Source: BOKV01 sp049289295
Lineage (GTDB): Bacteria > Pseudomonadota > Alphaproteobacteria > Rhizobiales > Rhizobiaceae
NCBI GenBank assembly: GCA_049289295.1
Contig: JBATLL010000046.1
Span: forward strand, 1-64,000
DNA length: 64,000 nt
Direction of reading: 5' to 3'
Shown here one piece after another: positions 43,411-51,434 of this stretch (its first letter is position 1; each line of letters starts with the position of its first letter). The translations under genes were made by a program, and so were the position numbers. The notes below the pieces were generated by a model. The model had not been told where the DNA came from. It saw only the letters and a program-made list of their open reading frames with translations, and did no database searches.

Positions 43411-44277
43411 ATGAATTTGAAGGGCAGGACGATTTTCATGTCGGGTGGCAGCAGGGGAATTGGCCTTGCCATCGCACTGCGCGCTGCAGCGGACGGCGCC
43501 AATATCGCGATAGCCGCCAAAACCGTTGAAGCCCATGCAAAGCTGGAAGGCACCATTCACACCGCCGCCGCAGCCATCGAGGAAGCGGGCGGAAAGGCGC
43601 TCGCGCTCCAGTGTGACATACGCGATGAAGCACAGGTCATGGCAGCCGTTGACCGGACCGTTGAAAGGTTTGGCGGCATCGATGTGGCAATCAACAATGC
43701 CTCAGCGATCCAGCTCACTGGTACGCTTGCGACCGACATGAAGCGTTACGATCTCATGCACCAGATCAACACGCGCGGCACTTTTCTCGTTTCCCAGAAG
43801 ACGCTTCCCCATCTGAAGAAATCCCCGCACCCGCATATCCTCAATATTTCGCCACCGCTCGACATGAGCGCCAAATGGTTCGCTCGCCATACCGCCTACA
43901 CCATGGCCAAGTACGGCATGTCGATGTGTGTGTTGGGCATGGCGGAGGAGTTCAGGAAAGACGGTATCGGCGTCAATGCACTGTGGCCGATTACCGCCAT
44001 CGATACGGCAGCCGTGCGCAATGTGCTTGGCGGCGACCAGATGGCATTGATGAGCCGACTGCCAACCATCATGGCCGATTCAGCCCATATCGTCCTTTGC
44101 CGGGATCCAAAGACCTGCACTGGCAATTTCTTCATCGATGAAGAAGTGCTTCGCGCCGAGGGCATCAGCGACTTCACCATGTATCAGCATGAGGGAGCGA
44201 CACAGCTTGCCGGTGATTTCTTCGTTCCCGATGCGGTGTTCGAACGCTCACCATCGAAGATTTTCCGGGCCTATTGA
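43411..44277 (+). CDS. Short-chain dehydrogenase, HSDL2-like
   Basis: The 288-residue protein is a classical SDR: cofactor motif MSGGSRGIGLAIA at the N-terminus, INNASAIQLTGT, the catalytic YTMAK near residue 170, and C-terminal sequences FIDEEVLRAEG and FERSPSKIFRAY like those of hydroxysteroid dehydrogenase-like protein 2. The substrate is unknown; in eukaryotes HSDL2 is linked to fatty-acid metabolism. The ATG at 43411 follows a GGGAGAAG ribosome site. Its stop lies one base before the next gene's GTG, so the pair is coupled. Confidence 0.88.
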   Translation: MNLKGRTIFMSGGSRGIGLAIALRAAADGANIAIAAKTVEAHAKLEGTIHTAAAAIEEAGGKALALQCDIRDEAQVMAAVDRTVERFGGIDVAINNASAIQLTGTLATDMKRYDLMHQINTRGTFLVSQKTLPHLKKSPHPHILNISPPLDMSAKWFARHTAYTMAKYGMSMCVLGMAEEFRKDGIGVNALWPITAIDTAAVRNVLGGDQMALMSRLPTIMADSAHIVLCRDPKTCTGNFFIDEEVLRAEGISDFTMYQHEGATQLAGDFFVPDAVFERSPSKIFRAY

Positions 44278-44278
44278 T

Positions 44279-44602
44279 GTGGTTACCTCGGCACGCTTCG
44301 CCGAAGTCGCCCTGGCGCTGGAAGGGGCAATTGCGGCCCCGCATTTCGATCGCACGGCATTCAAGGTCAAGCGGACCTTCGCCACGCTGGCTGCCAATGG
44401 AAAGACCGCGAACCTGAAGTTCACGCCCGACGAGCAGGAATTTCACTGCATGATGAATGGCGAGGCTTTCAACCCGGTTGCCGGTGGCTGGGGCGCACAG
44501 GGCTGGACTTGTGTTGACCTCGATTGGATTTCGGAAGGGGAACTCGCCAATGCCCTTGAGATTGCCTGGCGCCACGCATTGCCTGCCAGGCGCAAAGGCT
44601 AG
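44279..44602 (+). CDS. MmcQ/YjbR-family DNA-binding-like protein
   Basis: The 107-residue protein has the MmcQ/YjbR (CyaY-like) fold signature: ALALEGAIAAPHFDRTAFKVKRTFATL, then KFTPDEQEFHCMM and a C-terminal ALEIAWRHALP helix. Members are called DNA-binding proteins on structural grounds only. The start is a GTG at 44279, one base after the SDR stop. It is convergent with the YmdB-like gene, and the stop codons of the two overlap within a single CTAG. Confidence 0.8.
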   Translation: MVTSARFAEVALALEGAIAAPHFDRTAFKVKRTFATLAANGKTANLKFTPDEQEFHCMMNGEAFNPVAGGWGAQGWTCVDLDWISEGELANALEIAWRHALPARRKG

Positions 44603-45420
44603 TCCTGCCATGGAAGCGCGTTTTCCAGTCTGGGTCCCATTCGCAGTGGTGCAATACGGGTCGCAAGACCGCTGGTCAGGTCGATCTCGACCCCAACCCC
44701 ACACAGGGTCGCTTCACCCGCTGCGGCCTCGAAACGCCCTCTAGGCACACGTGTAAGGAACCGGTTGAGCGGCTCTTCCTTGTCCATGCCAAGGGAAGAA
44801 TTATAATCACCGCACATGCCAGCATCCGACACATAGGCAGTGCCGCCGGTCAGGATCTGATGGTCAGCCGTTGGGCAGTGCGTGTGTGTGCCAACCACGG
44901 CACTGACCTTGCCATCGACGAAATGTCCGAAACACATCTTTTCTGAAGTGGCTTCGGCATGAAAATCAATGAAGATGACGTCGACATCCCGCCCGAGCGC
45001 CGTGTTCTCTAGCAGTGCTTCGCCACATCGAAACGGGTCATCAAGTGCTGGATGCATGAAGACGTTACCCATGATGTTGGCTACCAGAATGCGCGCGCCG
45101 TTCCGCGCTTCGTAGACATTCGACCCTCGGCCTGGCGTCCCTTTTGGGTAGTTCGCGGGGCGCAGGAACCGCTCCTGCCGGTCGGCGAACACAAGCGCCT
45201 CGCGCTGGTCCCAGACATGGTTTCCAGTCGTCACCACGTCGGCACCGGCATCAAGCGTATCCTGCAGGATGGCTTCCGTTATCCCGAAACCACCAGCGGA
45301 GTTTTCGCCATTGACGATGACAAAATCCAGCTTCCACTTGTCGATAAGGCCCGGCAGTTCCCGGCAAACCGCCTCGCGTCCGCCCTTGCCAACCATGTCC
45401 CCCAGGAACAGAAGCCGCAT
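44599..45420 (-). CDS. YmdB-family metallophosphoesterase
   Basis: The 273-residue protein has all metal-ligand motifs of the TIGR00282 family: LFLGDMVGKGGREAV, VNGENSAGGFGIT, VTTGNHVWDQREAL, IDFHAEATSEK and VGTHTHCPTADHQI. In Bacillus the homologue YmdB is a 2',3'-cyclic nucleotide phosphodiesterase affecting biofilm and sporulation; the role in alphaproteobacteria is not known. It starts 11 bp after the 5-formyl-THF cyclo-ligase gene, and that pairing is common in the group. Confidence 0.92.
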   Translation of the reverse strand: MRLLFLGDMVGKGGREAVCRELPGLIDKWKLDFVIVNGENSAGGFGITEAILQDTLDAGADVVTTGNHVWDQREALVFADRQERFLRPANYPKGTPGRGSNVYEARNGARILVANIMGNVFMHPALDDPFRCGEALLENTALGRDVDVIFIDFHAEATSEKMCFGHFVDGKVSAVVGTHTHCPTADHQILTGGTAYVSDAGMCGDYNSSLGMDKEEPLNRFLTRVPRGRFEAAAGEATLCGVGVEIDLTSGLATRIAPLRMGPRLENALPWQD

Positions 45421-45431
45421 TCCAATCTCCT

Positions 45432-46013
45432 TCAGTCTCTCTTGATCGTGAGTGCACCGTTTTCAGTCACGATCACATCAAGCGGGACATCGTGCGGCTC
45501 GGCGGGAACAGCGTCAACCTGTTGGACTGAAAATGCAAATCCCATCAGAAACGGGGATTGCCCCTTCGCCCGAAGCGATTCGACATAGCGATCATAATAG
45601 CCCGCACCATAGCCGATCCGGTTGCCGCTCGCATCAAAGGCGGCAAGCGGCATCAACAGTATCGAGGGTTCGAGCACCGGCGCATCGGGACCCGGGCCCA
45701 CTGTTCCAAATCCGGTTTCAATGAGGGTTTCACCCCGGATCAGTTCGCGAAACAGGATCGTGGTCCGGTCGTGCACAATTGGCAGGCACAAGCGCGCACC
45801 GCGTTGCCTGAGCCGGTCCATCAGCGGCCTCAGGTCGATCTCGGAGCGGATTGGCAGAAAAGCCGAAACCACCGTGCCCGGATCAAACTCCAGCAGGGGA
45901 TCGGCAATTTGTACTATTTGGAGACTTGTTTCGATCCGGCTCTGGGGATCCAGCGCATCGCGCCGTGCCAGTGCCTCCTTGCGAAGCGCCGCCTTGCGCG
46001 TTCGAAAATCCAA
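45432..46013 (-). CDS. 5-formyltetrahydrofolate cyclo-ligase
   Basis: The enzyme converts 5-formyl-THF to 5,10-methenyl-THF with ATP, returning stored folate to the one-carbon pool. The protein of about 193 residues has the family's MPLAAFDASGNRIGYGAGYYDRY-type motif (GYGAGYYDRY) and RKEALARRDAL at the N-terminus. I choose the TTG at 46013 because AGGAGG stands six bases upstream; a longer TTG at 46031 would include that ribosome site in the coding region. In many proteobacteria the gene follows the 6S RNA, and the same order is seen here. Confidence 0.9.
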   Translation of the reverse strand: MDFRTRKAALRKEALARRDALDPQSRIETSLQIVQIADPLLEFDPGTVVSAFLPIRSEIDLRPLMDRLRQRGARLCLPIVHDRTTILFRELIRGETLIETGFGTVGPGPDAPVLEPSILLMPLAAFDASGNRIGYGAGYYDRYVESLRAKGQSPFLMGFAFSVQQVDAVPAEPHDVPLDVIVTENGALTIKRD

Positions 46014-46094
46014 ATCGATCCTCCTCGACAATAGCGGAGTGCTTGCGCCGATCTGGCAGCGATAGCGTGTTCAGCCCGATATAGGGAGAGTTCC

Positions 46095-46240
46095 CCGCAT
46101 ATGGCAATGACGTGGCGAGCCGCCTTGGCCGTCGGAATATTCGATCCCGGGAACCTACTAAGTAGGTGGGCGCCGTTTTGCGCGAACCCACGGGCCCGCA
46201 CAGGGACAGCTCCCTTCTGGATCGATAAGGCCCCGGGGAT
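46095..46240 (-). ncRNA. ssrS: 6S RNA (SsrS) candidate
   Basis: Between the DUF6455 gene and the cyclo-ligase gene lies about 330 bp with no coding potential. On the minus strand it contains a long rod-like fold: GGATCGA (46225-46219) pairs with TCGATCC (46147-46141), enclosing a region with the inner hairpin ACCTACTTAGTAGGT and GCGC-based pairing. The zapA-6S-cyclo-ligase synteny is widespread in proteobacteria. 6S mimics an open promoter and sequesters housekeeping RNA polymerase in stationary phase. Ends are approximate; a covariance-model search would fix them. Confidence 0.7.
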
Positions 46241-46336
46241 TAGATGTCCAAACGAACCACGCAGCCCGCCATTGGCACATATAGGCCTGCAAAGGCATCT
46301 GCGCCAGTGGCCTGGGCGCGAAATACTGCGGATGAA

Positions 46337-46356
46337 ACCGGGCCCTCAGGCCCGCT
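46337..46356 (-). terminator. Short hairpin downstream of the DUF6455 gene
   Basis: A perfect CGGGCC / GGCCCG stem with a four-base loop (46339-46354) is followed on the minus strand by GTTTC. It lies 15 bp past the stop of the DUF6455 gene and would separate that transcript from the 6S RNA. The T tract is short, so termination may be partial. Confidence 0.5.
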
Positions 46357-46370
46357 GTGTGCCAGTTCGA

Positions 46371-46730
46371 TCAGTGCAAGGTCTTGAGATCACGATATCT
46401 GGAGGCATTCGGACAGAAGGCGTCCGGATCGGCAGCCTCGTTTCCGGCCAGATAGCGTTCGCAAAGCTTGTCGTTCACGCATTCACCGCAATTGATGGCG
46501 ATGTCGATTGCATCTTGCCTGTTCTGGCCGATTTCGTCTGCTTCAAGGCCATAGCGCGCTGCCATCGCCTCCAGACGTTCGCGACTTCCTTCATGGCCCC
46601 TGACAAGCCTCAGCCCTTCGTCCCGCGTCATGCCGATGTCCGAAAGGCCTGCCGGTGACAGTGAGGAAATCCATGCTTCATCTTCCTGGGAACGGAACCA
46701 ACCGGCAATTCTGCGAAAAAGATTTTTCAT
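46371..46730 (-). CDS. DUF6455-family small protein
   Basis: The 119-residue protein has a basic N-terminal helix (MKNLFRRIAGWFRS), a segment WISSLSPAGLSDIGMTRDE that resembles DUF1127-type motifs, and a C-terminal cysteine group (NCGECVNDKLCERYLAG and FCPNA) that could bind a metal. The family is widespread in alphaproteobacteria and unstudied. The ATG at 46730 is preferred over an adjacent upstream GTG. It lies between the cell-division gene zapA and the 6S RNA, which are usually closer together. Confidence 0.75.
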   Translation of the reverse strand: MKNLFRRIAGWFRSQEDEAWISSLSPAGLSDIGMTRDEGLRLVRGHEGSRERLEAMAARYGLEADEIGQNRQDAIDIAINCGECVNDKLCERYLAGNEAADPDAFCPNASRYRDLKTLH

Positions 46731-46831
46731 CACACTCTCCCTAGCTTTGCGGGAAAATGCGCCTTTCGCATCATGAATTCCTTGATCCCGATCAATTTTG
46801 CGGACCGGGCAGATGATGACAGTTCGCCCGT

Positions 46832-47206
46832 TCAGGCTCCGACAGGCTTTGTCCCTGACATTCGCTGCGTGATCGCTTCGATCTTCTCAGCTGCCTCGGT
46901 TATCCGCCGTGTCAGTTCGCCCTGGTTGGTGTGCGCCTTGCCCAGTGCGTCGTCCCGGCTGGCGCGCAACGTTTCCAGATCCGCTTCCAGGCCCATGATG
47001 CGCTTGCGCGATTCAAGCAGTTCATCGGTTACCATCACCCCTGCCATCACTGTCAGGCGCTGGTCACCGATTTCCCCGAATGCACCTTTCAACTGGCCGA
47101 CATAGCCATCGAAAGTCTCGGCCAGGTGCTGAAGATGCGCCTCCTGCCCTTCGTCACAGGCCATCCTGTAGGTCTTGCCGTTGATGGTGACTGTTACCTG
47201 TGCCAA
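46832..47206 (-). CDS. zapA: Cell division protein ZapA
   Basis: ZapA bundles FtsZ filaments. The 124-residue protein has the family N-terminal beta-strand domain (VTVTINGKTYRMACDEGQEAHLQHLAE), the GDQRLTVMAGVMVTDELLE helix and a C-terminal coiled coil (about 65-115). The start is a TTG at 47206 after an AGGGAA ribosome site; no ATG is available at the right place. The partner-like DUF4164 coiled-coil gene is 32 bp upstream, the rhizobial arrangement in which DUF4164 proteins probably act with ZapA. Confidence 0.9.
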   Translation of the reverse strand: MAQVTVTINGKTYRMACDEGQEAHLQHLAETFDGYVGQLKGAFGEIGDQRLTVMAGVMVTDELLESRKRIMGLEADLETLRASRDDALGKAHTNQGELTRRITEAAEKIEAITQRMSGTKPVGA

Positions 47207-47238
47207 TTCAGCTTCCCTCGATACAAATTGACGCCTTG

Positions 47239-47565
47239 TCAGGCTTCCGCACCAGATTTGCGGTCCAGAACGCTGCGGATTGCCTCCATCGCATTGACGA
47301 GGCGTCGCGAAACTTCCCTGTTGGTATTTTCCAGCCTTTTGGCCCGCGCTTCGGAACTGTCCAGCGATTCAGCCAGGCGGGTCCTGTCAGCGCTCATGCG
47401 CTGCACTTCGGCTTCCGTGTCGGCTATCTGCATTTCCCGCTCGATACGGGCCTCAAGCGCACTGTCGAGATTTTCCAACGCCGTCTGCAGACGTTGAAGC
47501 GCATCAGGCATTCCAGCCTCCATGCCCATTGCGCTCTTGCCCAAGCCAGTTGAGGAACCACCCAT
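47239..47565 (-). CDS. DUF4164 coiled-coil protein
   Basis: The 108-residue protein is one coiled coil (about 20-95: LQRLQTALENLDSALEARIERE, then LAESLDSSEARAKRLENTNREVSRRL). It belongs to DUF4164, small helical proteins regularly encoded beside zapA in rhizobia and resembling a ZapB-like partner in layout, although no homology to ZapB can be claimed. The ATG at 47565 gives a typical length. The operon with zapA begins here. Confidence 0.8.
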   Translation of the reverse strand: MGGSSTGLGKSAMGMEAGMPDALQRLQTALENLDSALEARIEREMQIADTEAEVQRMSADRTRLAESLDSSEARAKRLENTNREVSRRLVNAMEAIRSVLDRKSGAEA

Positions 47566-48022
47566 GACGAACCGATCCGCCGCAGGTTGACTGCGGCACA
47601 CTCAAGATTGGCGACAGCCATGCTGCCCGCCAGCCCAACCTCCCCCGGTCCCCCTACCGGAATCATGGCAGCCTGAAATGACACGCGCGCATCCAGACTT
47701 GCCGCTAGAACCGCCCCGGCCGCGAATCGCCGAAATCGCTGCCAAATGGTGATGAAAGTTAGAACCTGAACGAAAAGCCAGTCAATGTTCAACTTCGTCA
47801 ATTGCGCGTAAGCACCGAATGATCCCCACTTTTTTCGATCCAGCACCCTGCGCTTCGATCAGGCTGCCAGCCGATGCGTATTTCCACGAAGAACCCTCTC
47901 ATTGACTCGCGCGCTTCACCTGCTAAGAGTGCGCCGCATCCCGGGCGAGGCGTGCAGTTCCGCACATTGGGCATCAGCCTGCGAAGGGCCGCGACCTTTA
48001 GAAGAGCTTTCAGGCAAAATCC
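47566..48022. other. Intergenic region between divergent zapA unit and tkt
   Basis: About 457 bp separate the minus-strand DUF4164-zapA unit from tkt on the plus strand. It must hold both promoters. I find no coding frame with a plausible composition, no RNA fold of note and no repeat. A small CCGG-based inverted repeat near 47645-47675 is too weak to name. None of the operator-like motif seen before gap and fba is present. Confidence 0.5.
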
Positions 48023-50008
48023 ATGACGCAACCTGCTAAACTGATCGAGATGGCCAACGCCATCCGTTTCCTTTCCGCCGACGCCGTGGAGCACGCCAAT
48101 TCCGGTCATCCGGGGTTGCCGATGGGCGCAGCCGATGTTGCGACCGTGCTATTCAGCCAGTTCATGGAATTCCACCCCAAACACCCGGACTGGCCGGACA
48201 GGGATCGTTTTGTCCTTTCAGCCGGCCACGGCTCGATGTTGCTCTATTCTGTGCTCTACCTGCTCGGATACGAAGACATAGACATCAATCAGATCAAGAA
48301 TTTCCGGCAGATTGGATCGAAAACCGCCGGCCATCCCGAATATGGCCATGCCGCAGGTATCGAAACCACCACCGGCCCGCTGGGCCAGGGAATTGCCAAC
48401 GCCGTCGGCATGGCAATTGCCGAGCGCAAGCTTTGCGACGAATTTGGCAGCGATATCATCAACCACCGCACATGGTGCCTGGTTGGTGACGGTTGCCTGA
48501 TGGAAGGCATAAGCCAGGAAGCGATTGCGCTCGCCGGCCACCTTCGTCTCAACAAGCTGATCGTGCTTTGGGACGACAACAACATTTCTATCGACGGCGC
48601 GGTGTCGCTTTCCGATTCCACCGATCAGATCGCACGCTTCAAGGCGTCTGGCTGGAACACGATCTGCGTTGACGGGCACAAGCCGGAAGAAATCGCCGCT
48701 GGCCTTTCAAAGGCACGCGAATCCGATCGCCCGACACTCGTTGCCTGCCGCACGACAATCGGCTTTGGCGCACCAACAAAGTCCGGCACATCGAAGGTGC
48801 ACGGATCACCGCTGGGTGCTGAAGAAATCAAGGGAATGCGCGAGAAGCTCGGATGGGAGTGCCCACCCTTCAAGGTTCCTTCCGAAATCCTGGATGCATG
48901 GCGGATTGCCGGTTTGCGTTCCGGACAGAAGTTCAAGGAATGGGAAAAGCGTCTTCAGCAGATGGATGCGGACCGACGTGGCGACCTTGAGCGCCGGCTG
49001 CGTGGCGACATGCCCGCCGGATTTGCCGAAGCAATGGCGCGCTACAAGCAGAGCCTGGCCGAAGACCTGCCGACCCTGGCAACCAGGAAATCATCTGAAA
49101 ACGCGCTCGAAGTGATCAATGGTGCACTGATCGAGACGATCGGCGGTTCTGCCGACCTTACCGGATCGAACAACACCAGGACGAGCCAGACCAAGCCGAT
49201 TACGCCAGAAGATTTTTCCGGACGCTACCTGCATTACGGAATCAGGGAACATGGCATGGCAGCTGCAATGAACGGCATCGCGCTGCATGGCGGGCTCATC
49301 CCCTACGGAGGAACCTTCCTTGCATTCGCGGACTATTCCCGGCCAGCCATCCGCCTCGCGGCGTTGATGGGTATCCGGGTCATCCACGTCATGACCCACG
49401 ATTCGATCGGTCTTGGCGAAGATGGTCCCACACATCAGCCCGTGGAGCAGCTTGCTGCCCTGCGCGCCATACCGAACTGCCTGGTGCTGCGCCCGGCCGA
49501 TGCCATGGAAACTGCAGAATGCTGGCAGGTGGCAATCGAACAGACCCGCACCCCCAGCGTGCTGGCGCTGACCCGGCAGAACCTGCCTGCTCTTCGTCAG
49601 GAATATTCAGACACCAATCTGAGCGCACGCGGTGCCTACGAAATCTTGGCTGCAAGCGATGCTGCCAAGGTTTCCATATTTGCATCGGGTTCCGAAGTGG
49701 CAATTGCCAGCGAAGCCCAGCAGGAACTTGAAAAGGCGGGCATACCCACCCGCGTTGTTTCGGTTCCAAGCTTCGAACTCTTCTCCGCGCAAGGCGCGCA
49801 GTACCGCAAATCCGTCATTGGCAAGGCACCAGTACGCATCGCGGTTGAAGCTGCGATTTCGCAGGGCTGGGAGCGGTTCATCGGCGAAGATGGCATCTTC
49901 ATCGGCATGAACGGATTTGGCGCCTCCGGTCCTTATGAGGAACTCTACAAGCATTTCGGGATCACGCCTGCCGCGATCGTCAAGGCTGCGAAGGCAAAAC
50001 TGAAGTGA
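48023..50008 (+). CDS. tkt: Transketolase
   Basis: The thiamine-diphosphate enzyme exchanges two-carbon units between ketose and aldose phosphates in the pentose-phosphate pathway. The 661-residue protein shows the full-length fold: ANSGHPGLPMGAADVA, the GHGSMLLYS substrate loop, the ThDP motif WCLVGDGCLMEGISQEA, the pyrimidine domain with GIREHGMAAAMNGIALHGG and the C-terminal domain. It leads the tkt-gap-pgk-fba run; in Sinorhizobium the equivalent gene is cbbT. gap follows after 157 bp that contain an operator-like element. Confidence 0.96.
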   Translation: MTQPAKLIEMANAIRFLSADAVEHANSGHPGLPMGAADVATVLFSQFMEFHPKHPDWPDRDRFVLSAGHGSMLLYSVLYLLGYEDIDINQIKNFRQIGSKTAGHPEYGHAAGIETTTGPLGQGIANAVGMAIAERKLCDEFGSDIINHRTWCLVGDGCLMEGISQEAIALAGHLRLNKLIVLWDDNNISIDGAVSLSDSTDQIARFKASGWNTICVDGHKPEEIAAGLSKARESDRPTLVACRTTIGFGAPTKSGTSKVHGSPLGAEEIKGMREKLGWECPPFKVPSEILDAWRIAGLRSGQKFKEWEKRLQQMDADRRGDLERRLRGDMPAGFAEAMARYKQSLAEDLPTLATRKSSENALEVINGALIETIGGSADLTGSNNTRTSQTKPITPEDFSGRYLHYGIREHGMAAAMNGIALHGGLIPYGGTFLAFADYSRPAIRLAALMGIRVIHVMTHDSIGLGEDGPTHQPVEQLAALRAIPNCLVLRPADAMETAECWQVAIEQTRTPSVLALTRQNLPALRQEYSDTNLSARGAYEILAASDAAKVSIFASGSEVAIASEAQQELEKAGIPTRVVSVPSFELFSAQGAQYRKSVIGKAPVRIAVEAAISQGWERFIGEDGIFIGMNGFGASGPYEELYKHFGITPAAIVKAAKAKLK

Positions 50009-50049
50009 AAGCACGGGTTGCGACCCTGGCGGAAAAAAGGTCGCACCTG

Positions 50050-50063
50050 GCAAATCGATTGAA
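50050..50063. promoter_or_regulatory. Operator-like near-palindrome upstream of gap
   Basis: The 14-mer GCAAATCGATTGAA has a perfect AATCGATT core with central CG, the hallmark of LacI-family operators, and its right half CGATTGAA is identical to that of one of the two similar elements upstream of fba. It lies about 103 bp before the gap start codon, in a region that also contains an imperfect GGTTGCGACC/GGTCGCACC hairpin (50018-50047). Binding protein unknown. Confidence 0.4.
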
Positions 50064-50165
50064 CTGGCTGCCCCTGATTGGCTCGAAGTCCGTTAGCCGT
50101 TAGAAGGTCGCCTGGTGACACGGCAAAAGCCGGCTGGCGAATGCGCAATCAGATGGAGGCAATTC

Positions 50166-51179
50166 ATGGCAAGGAAGACACGGGTAGCGATCAACGGGTT
50201 TGGTCGCATTGGGCGCAACGTCGTTCGCGCAATTTTTGAATCAGGGCGTAGCGATATCGATATTGTCGCCGTCAACGATCTGGGCCCGGTCGAGACCAAT
50301 GCACACCTGATGCGTTACGACTCGGTGCACGGCAAGTTCCCCCGTGATGTCACGGTTTCCGGTGACCGCATCCATGTCGGCAAGGAAAGCTTCAGGGTTC
50401 TGGCCGAACGCGATCCGGCCAAGCTTCCCTGGAAGGAACTCGATATTGATGTCGCCATGGAATGCACTGGCATATTCACTGCGCGCGACAAGGCAGCATT
50501 GCACCTGAGCGCAGGTGCCAAGCGCGTCCTGATTTCCGCGCCGGGCGATAATTCCGACAAGACCATTGTTTACGGCGTGAACCACTCCGTTCTCACCAGG
50601 GATGACCTCATCGTCTCCAACGCCTCCTGCACGACGAACTGCCTTTCACCGGTGGCAAAGGTGCTCAACGACGCCATCGGCATCGAAAAGGGCATGATGA
50701 CGACCATTCATTCCTATACCGGCGACCAGCCGACGCTCGACACCATGCACAAGGATCTGTATCGCGCACGCGCTGCAGCCATGAGCATGATCCCGACATC
50801 GACAGGCGCTGCCAAGGCGGTTGGACTGGTTCTCCCCGAACTCAATGGCAGGCTGGATGGTTTCGCCATGCGGGTACCGACACCCAATGTCTCCGTCGTC
50901 GATCTGAAGTTCATCGCCAAGCGAGCAACCTCGGTTGCCGAAATCAACGACGCCATCAAGTCGGCGGCCAACGGCGCTCTCAAGGGCATCCTGGGCTACA
51001 CCGAGGAAAAGCTTGTCTCGATCGACTTCAACCACGACCCGCACTCCTCCATCTTCCATATTGACCAGACCAAGGTCATGGATGGCACGCTCTGCTCGGT
51101 CCTGTCCTGGTATGACAATGAATGGGGTTTCTCCAACCGCATGGGCGACACGGCCGTTGCGATGGGCAAACTGATCTGA
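50166..51179 (+). CDS. gap: Glyceraldehyde-3-phosphate dehydrogenase, type I
   Basis: The 337-residue enzyme oxidises glyceraldehyde-3-phosphate to 1,3-bisphosphoglycerate. It starts with the NAD motif VAINGFGRIGRNVV, has the catalytic cysteine in SNASCTTNCLSPVAKVL and the substrate loop YTGDQPTLDTMHKDLYRARAAAMSMIPTSTGAAKAV (in the class I form with TGAAKA). The acidic residue after the NAD fold (VNDL) suggests NAD preference, not proven. The ATG at 50166 follows GGAGGCAATTC. A 64-residue membrane protein gene and pgk follow. Confidence 0.97.
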   Translation: MARKTRVAINGFGRIGRNVVRAIFESGRSDIDIVAVNDLGPVETNAHLMRYDSVHGKFPRDVTVSGDRIHVGKESFRVLAERDPAKLPWKELDIDVAMECTGIFTARDKAALHLSAGAKRVLISAPGDNSDKTIVYGVNHSVLTRDDLIVSNASCTTNCLSPVAKVLNDAIGIEKGMMTTIHSYTGDQPTLDTMHKDLYRARAAAMSMIPTSTGAAKAVGLVLPELNGRLDGFAMRVPTPNVSVVDLKFIAKRATSVAEINDAIKSAANGALKGILGYTEEKLVSIDFNHDPHSSIFHIDQTKVMDGTLCSVLSWYDNEWGFSNRMGDTAVAMGKLI

Positions 51180-51204
51180 GGGTGAATTGGGGAGGTCAGC
51201 CGAC

Positions 51205-51399
51205 ATGGATACCTCCATCCTGATTTTTCTTGGGGTCGCTGTAGCGATCATCCTTCTCGCTATCCTGTTGGGGCGATTGATCCGCCCCAGCAGTGCTGCA
51301 AGCGACAAGAACGCCAGGCGTGCGGATGGCGAAGCGGCCGCCACCTGGATCGGCATCAACCGGGCTGGCAGCGATGACCATCATCCCGGCGACCAGTAA
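51205..51399 (+). CDS. 64-residue membrane protein between gap and pgk
   Basis: The small protein has one N-terminal membrane helix (SILIFLGVAVAIILLAILLGRLI, about residues 4-26) and a polar tail rich in Ala, Arg, Asp and His ending HHPGDQ. The ATG at 51205 is preceded by GGGGAGG, a good ribosome site, which supports it as a real gene. It starts 25 bp after gap and 35 bp before pgk on the same strand, so it is cotranscribed with glycolytic genes. No family recognised. Confidence 0.65.
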   Translation: MDTSILIFLGVAVAIILLAILLGRLIRPSSAASDKNARRADGEAAATWIGINRAGSDDHHPGDQ

Positions 51400-51434
51400 G
51401 CCGCCCGGGCTTTCACGATCAGCGGAGCGAACCA

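Noticed and set aside
50017..50047. Terminator after tkt
   Set aside because: The imperfect GGTTGCGACC/GGTCGCACC hairpin has a bulge and no T run, so it does not meet the standard for a terminator.
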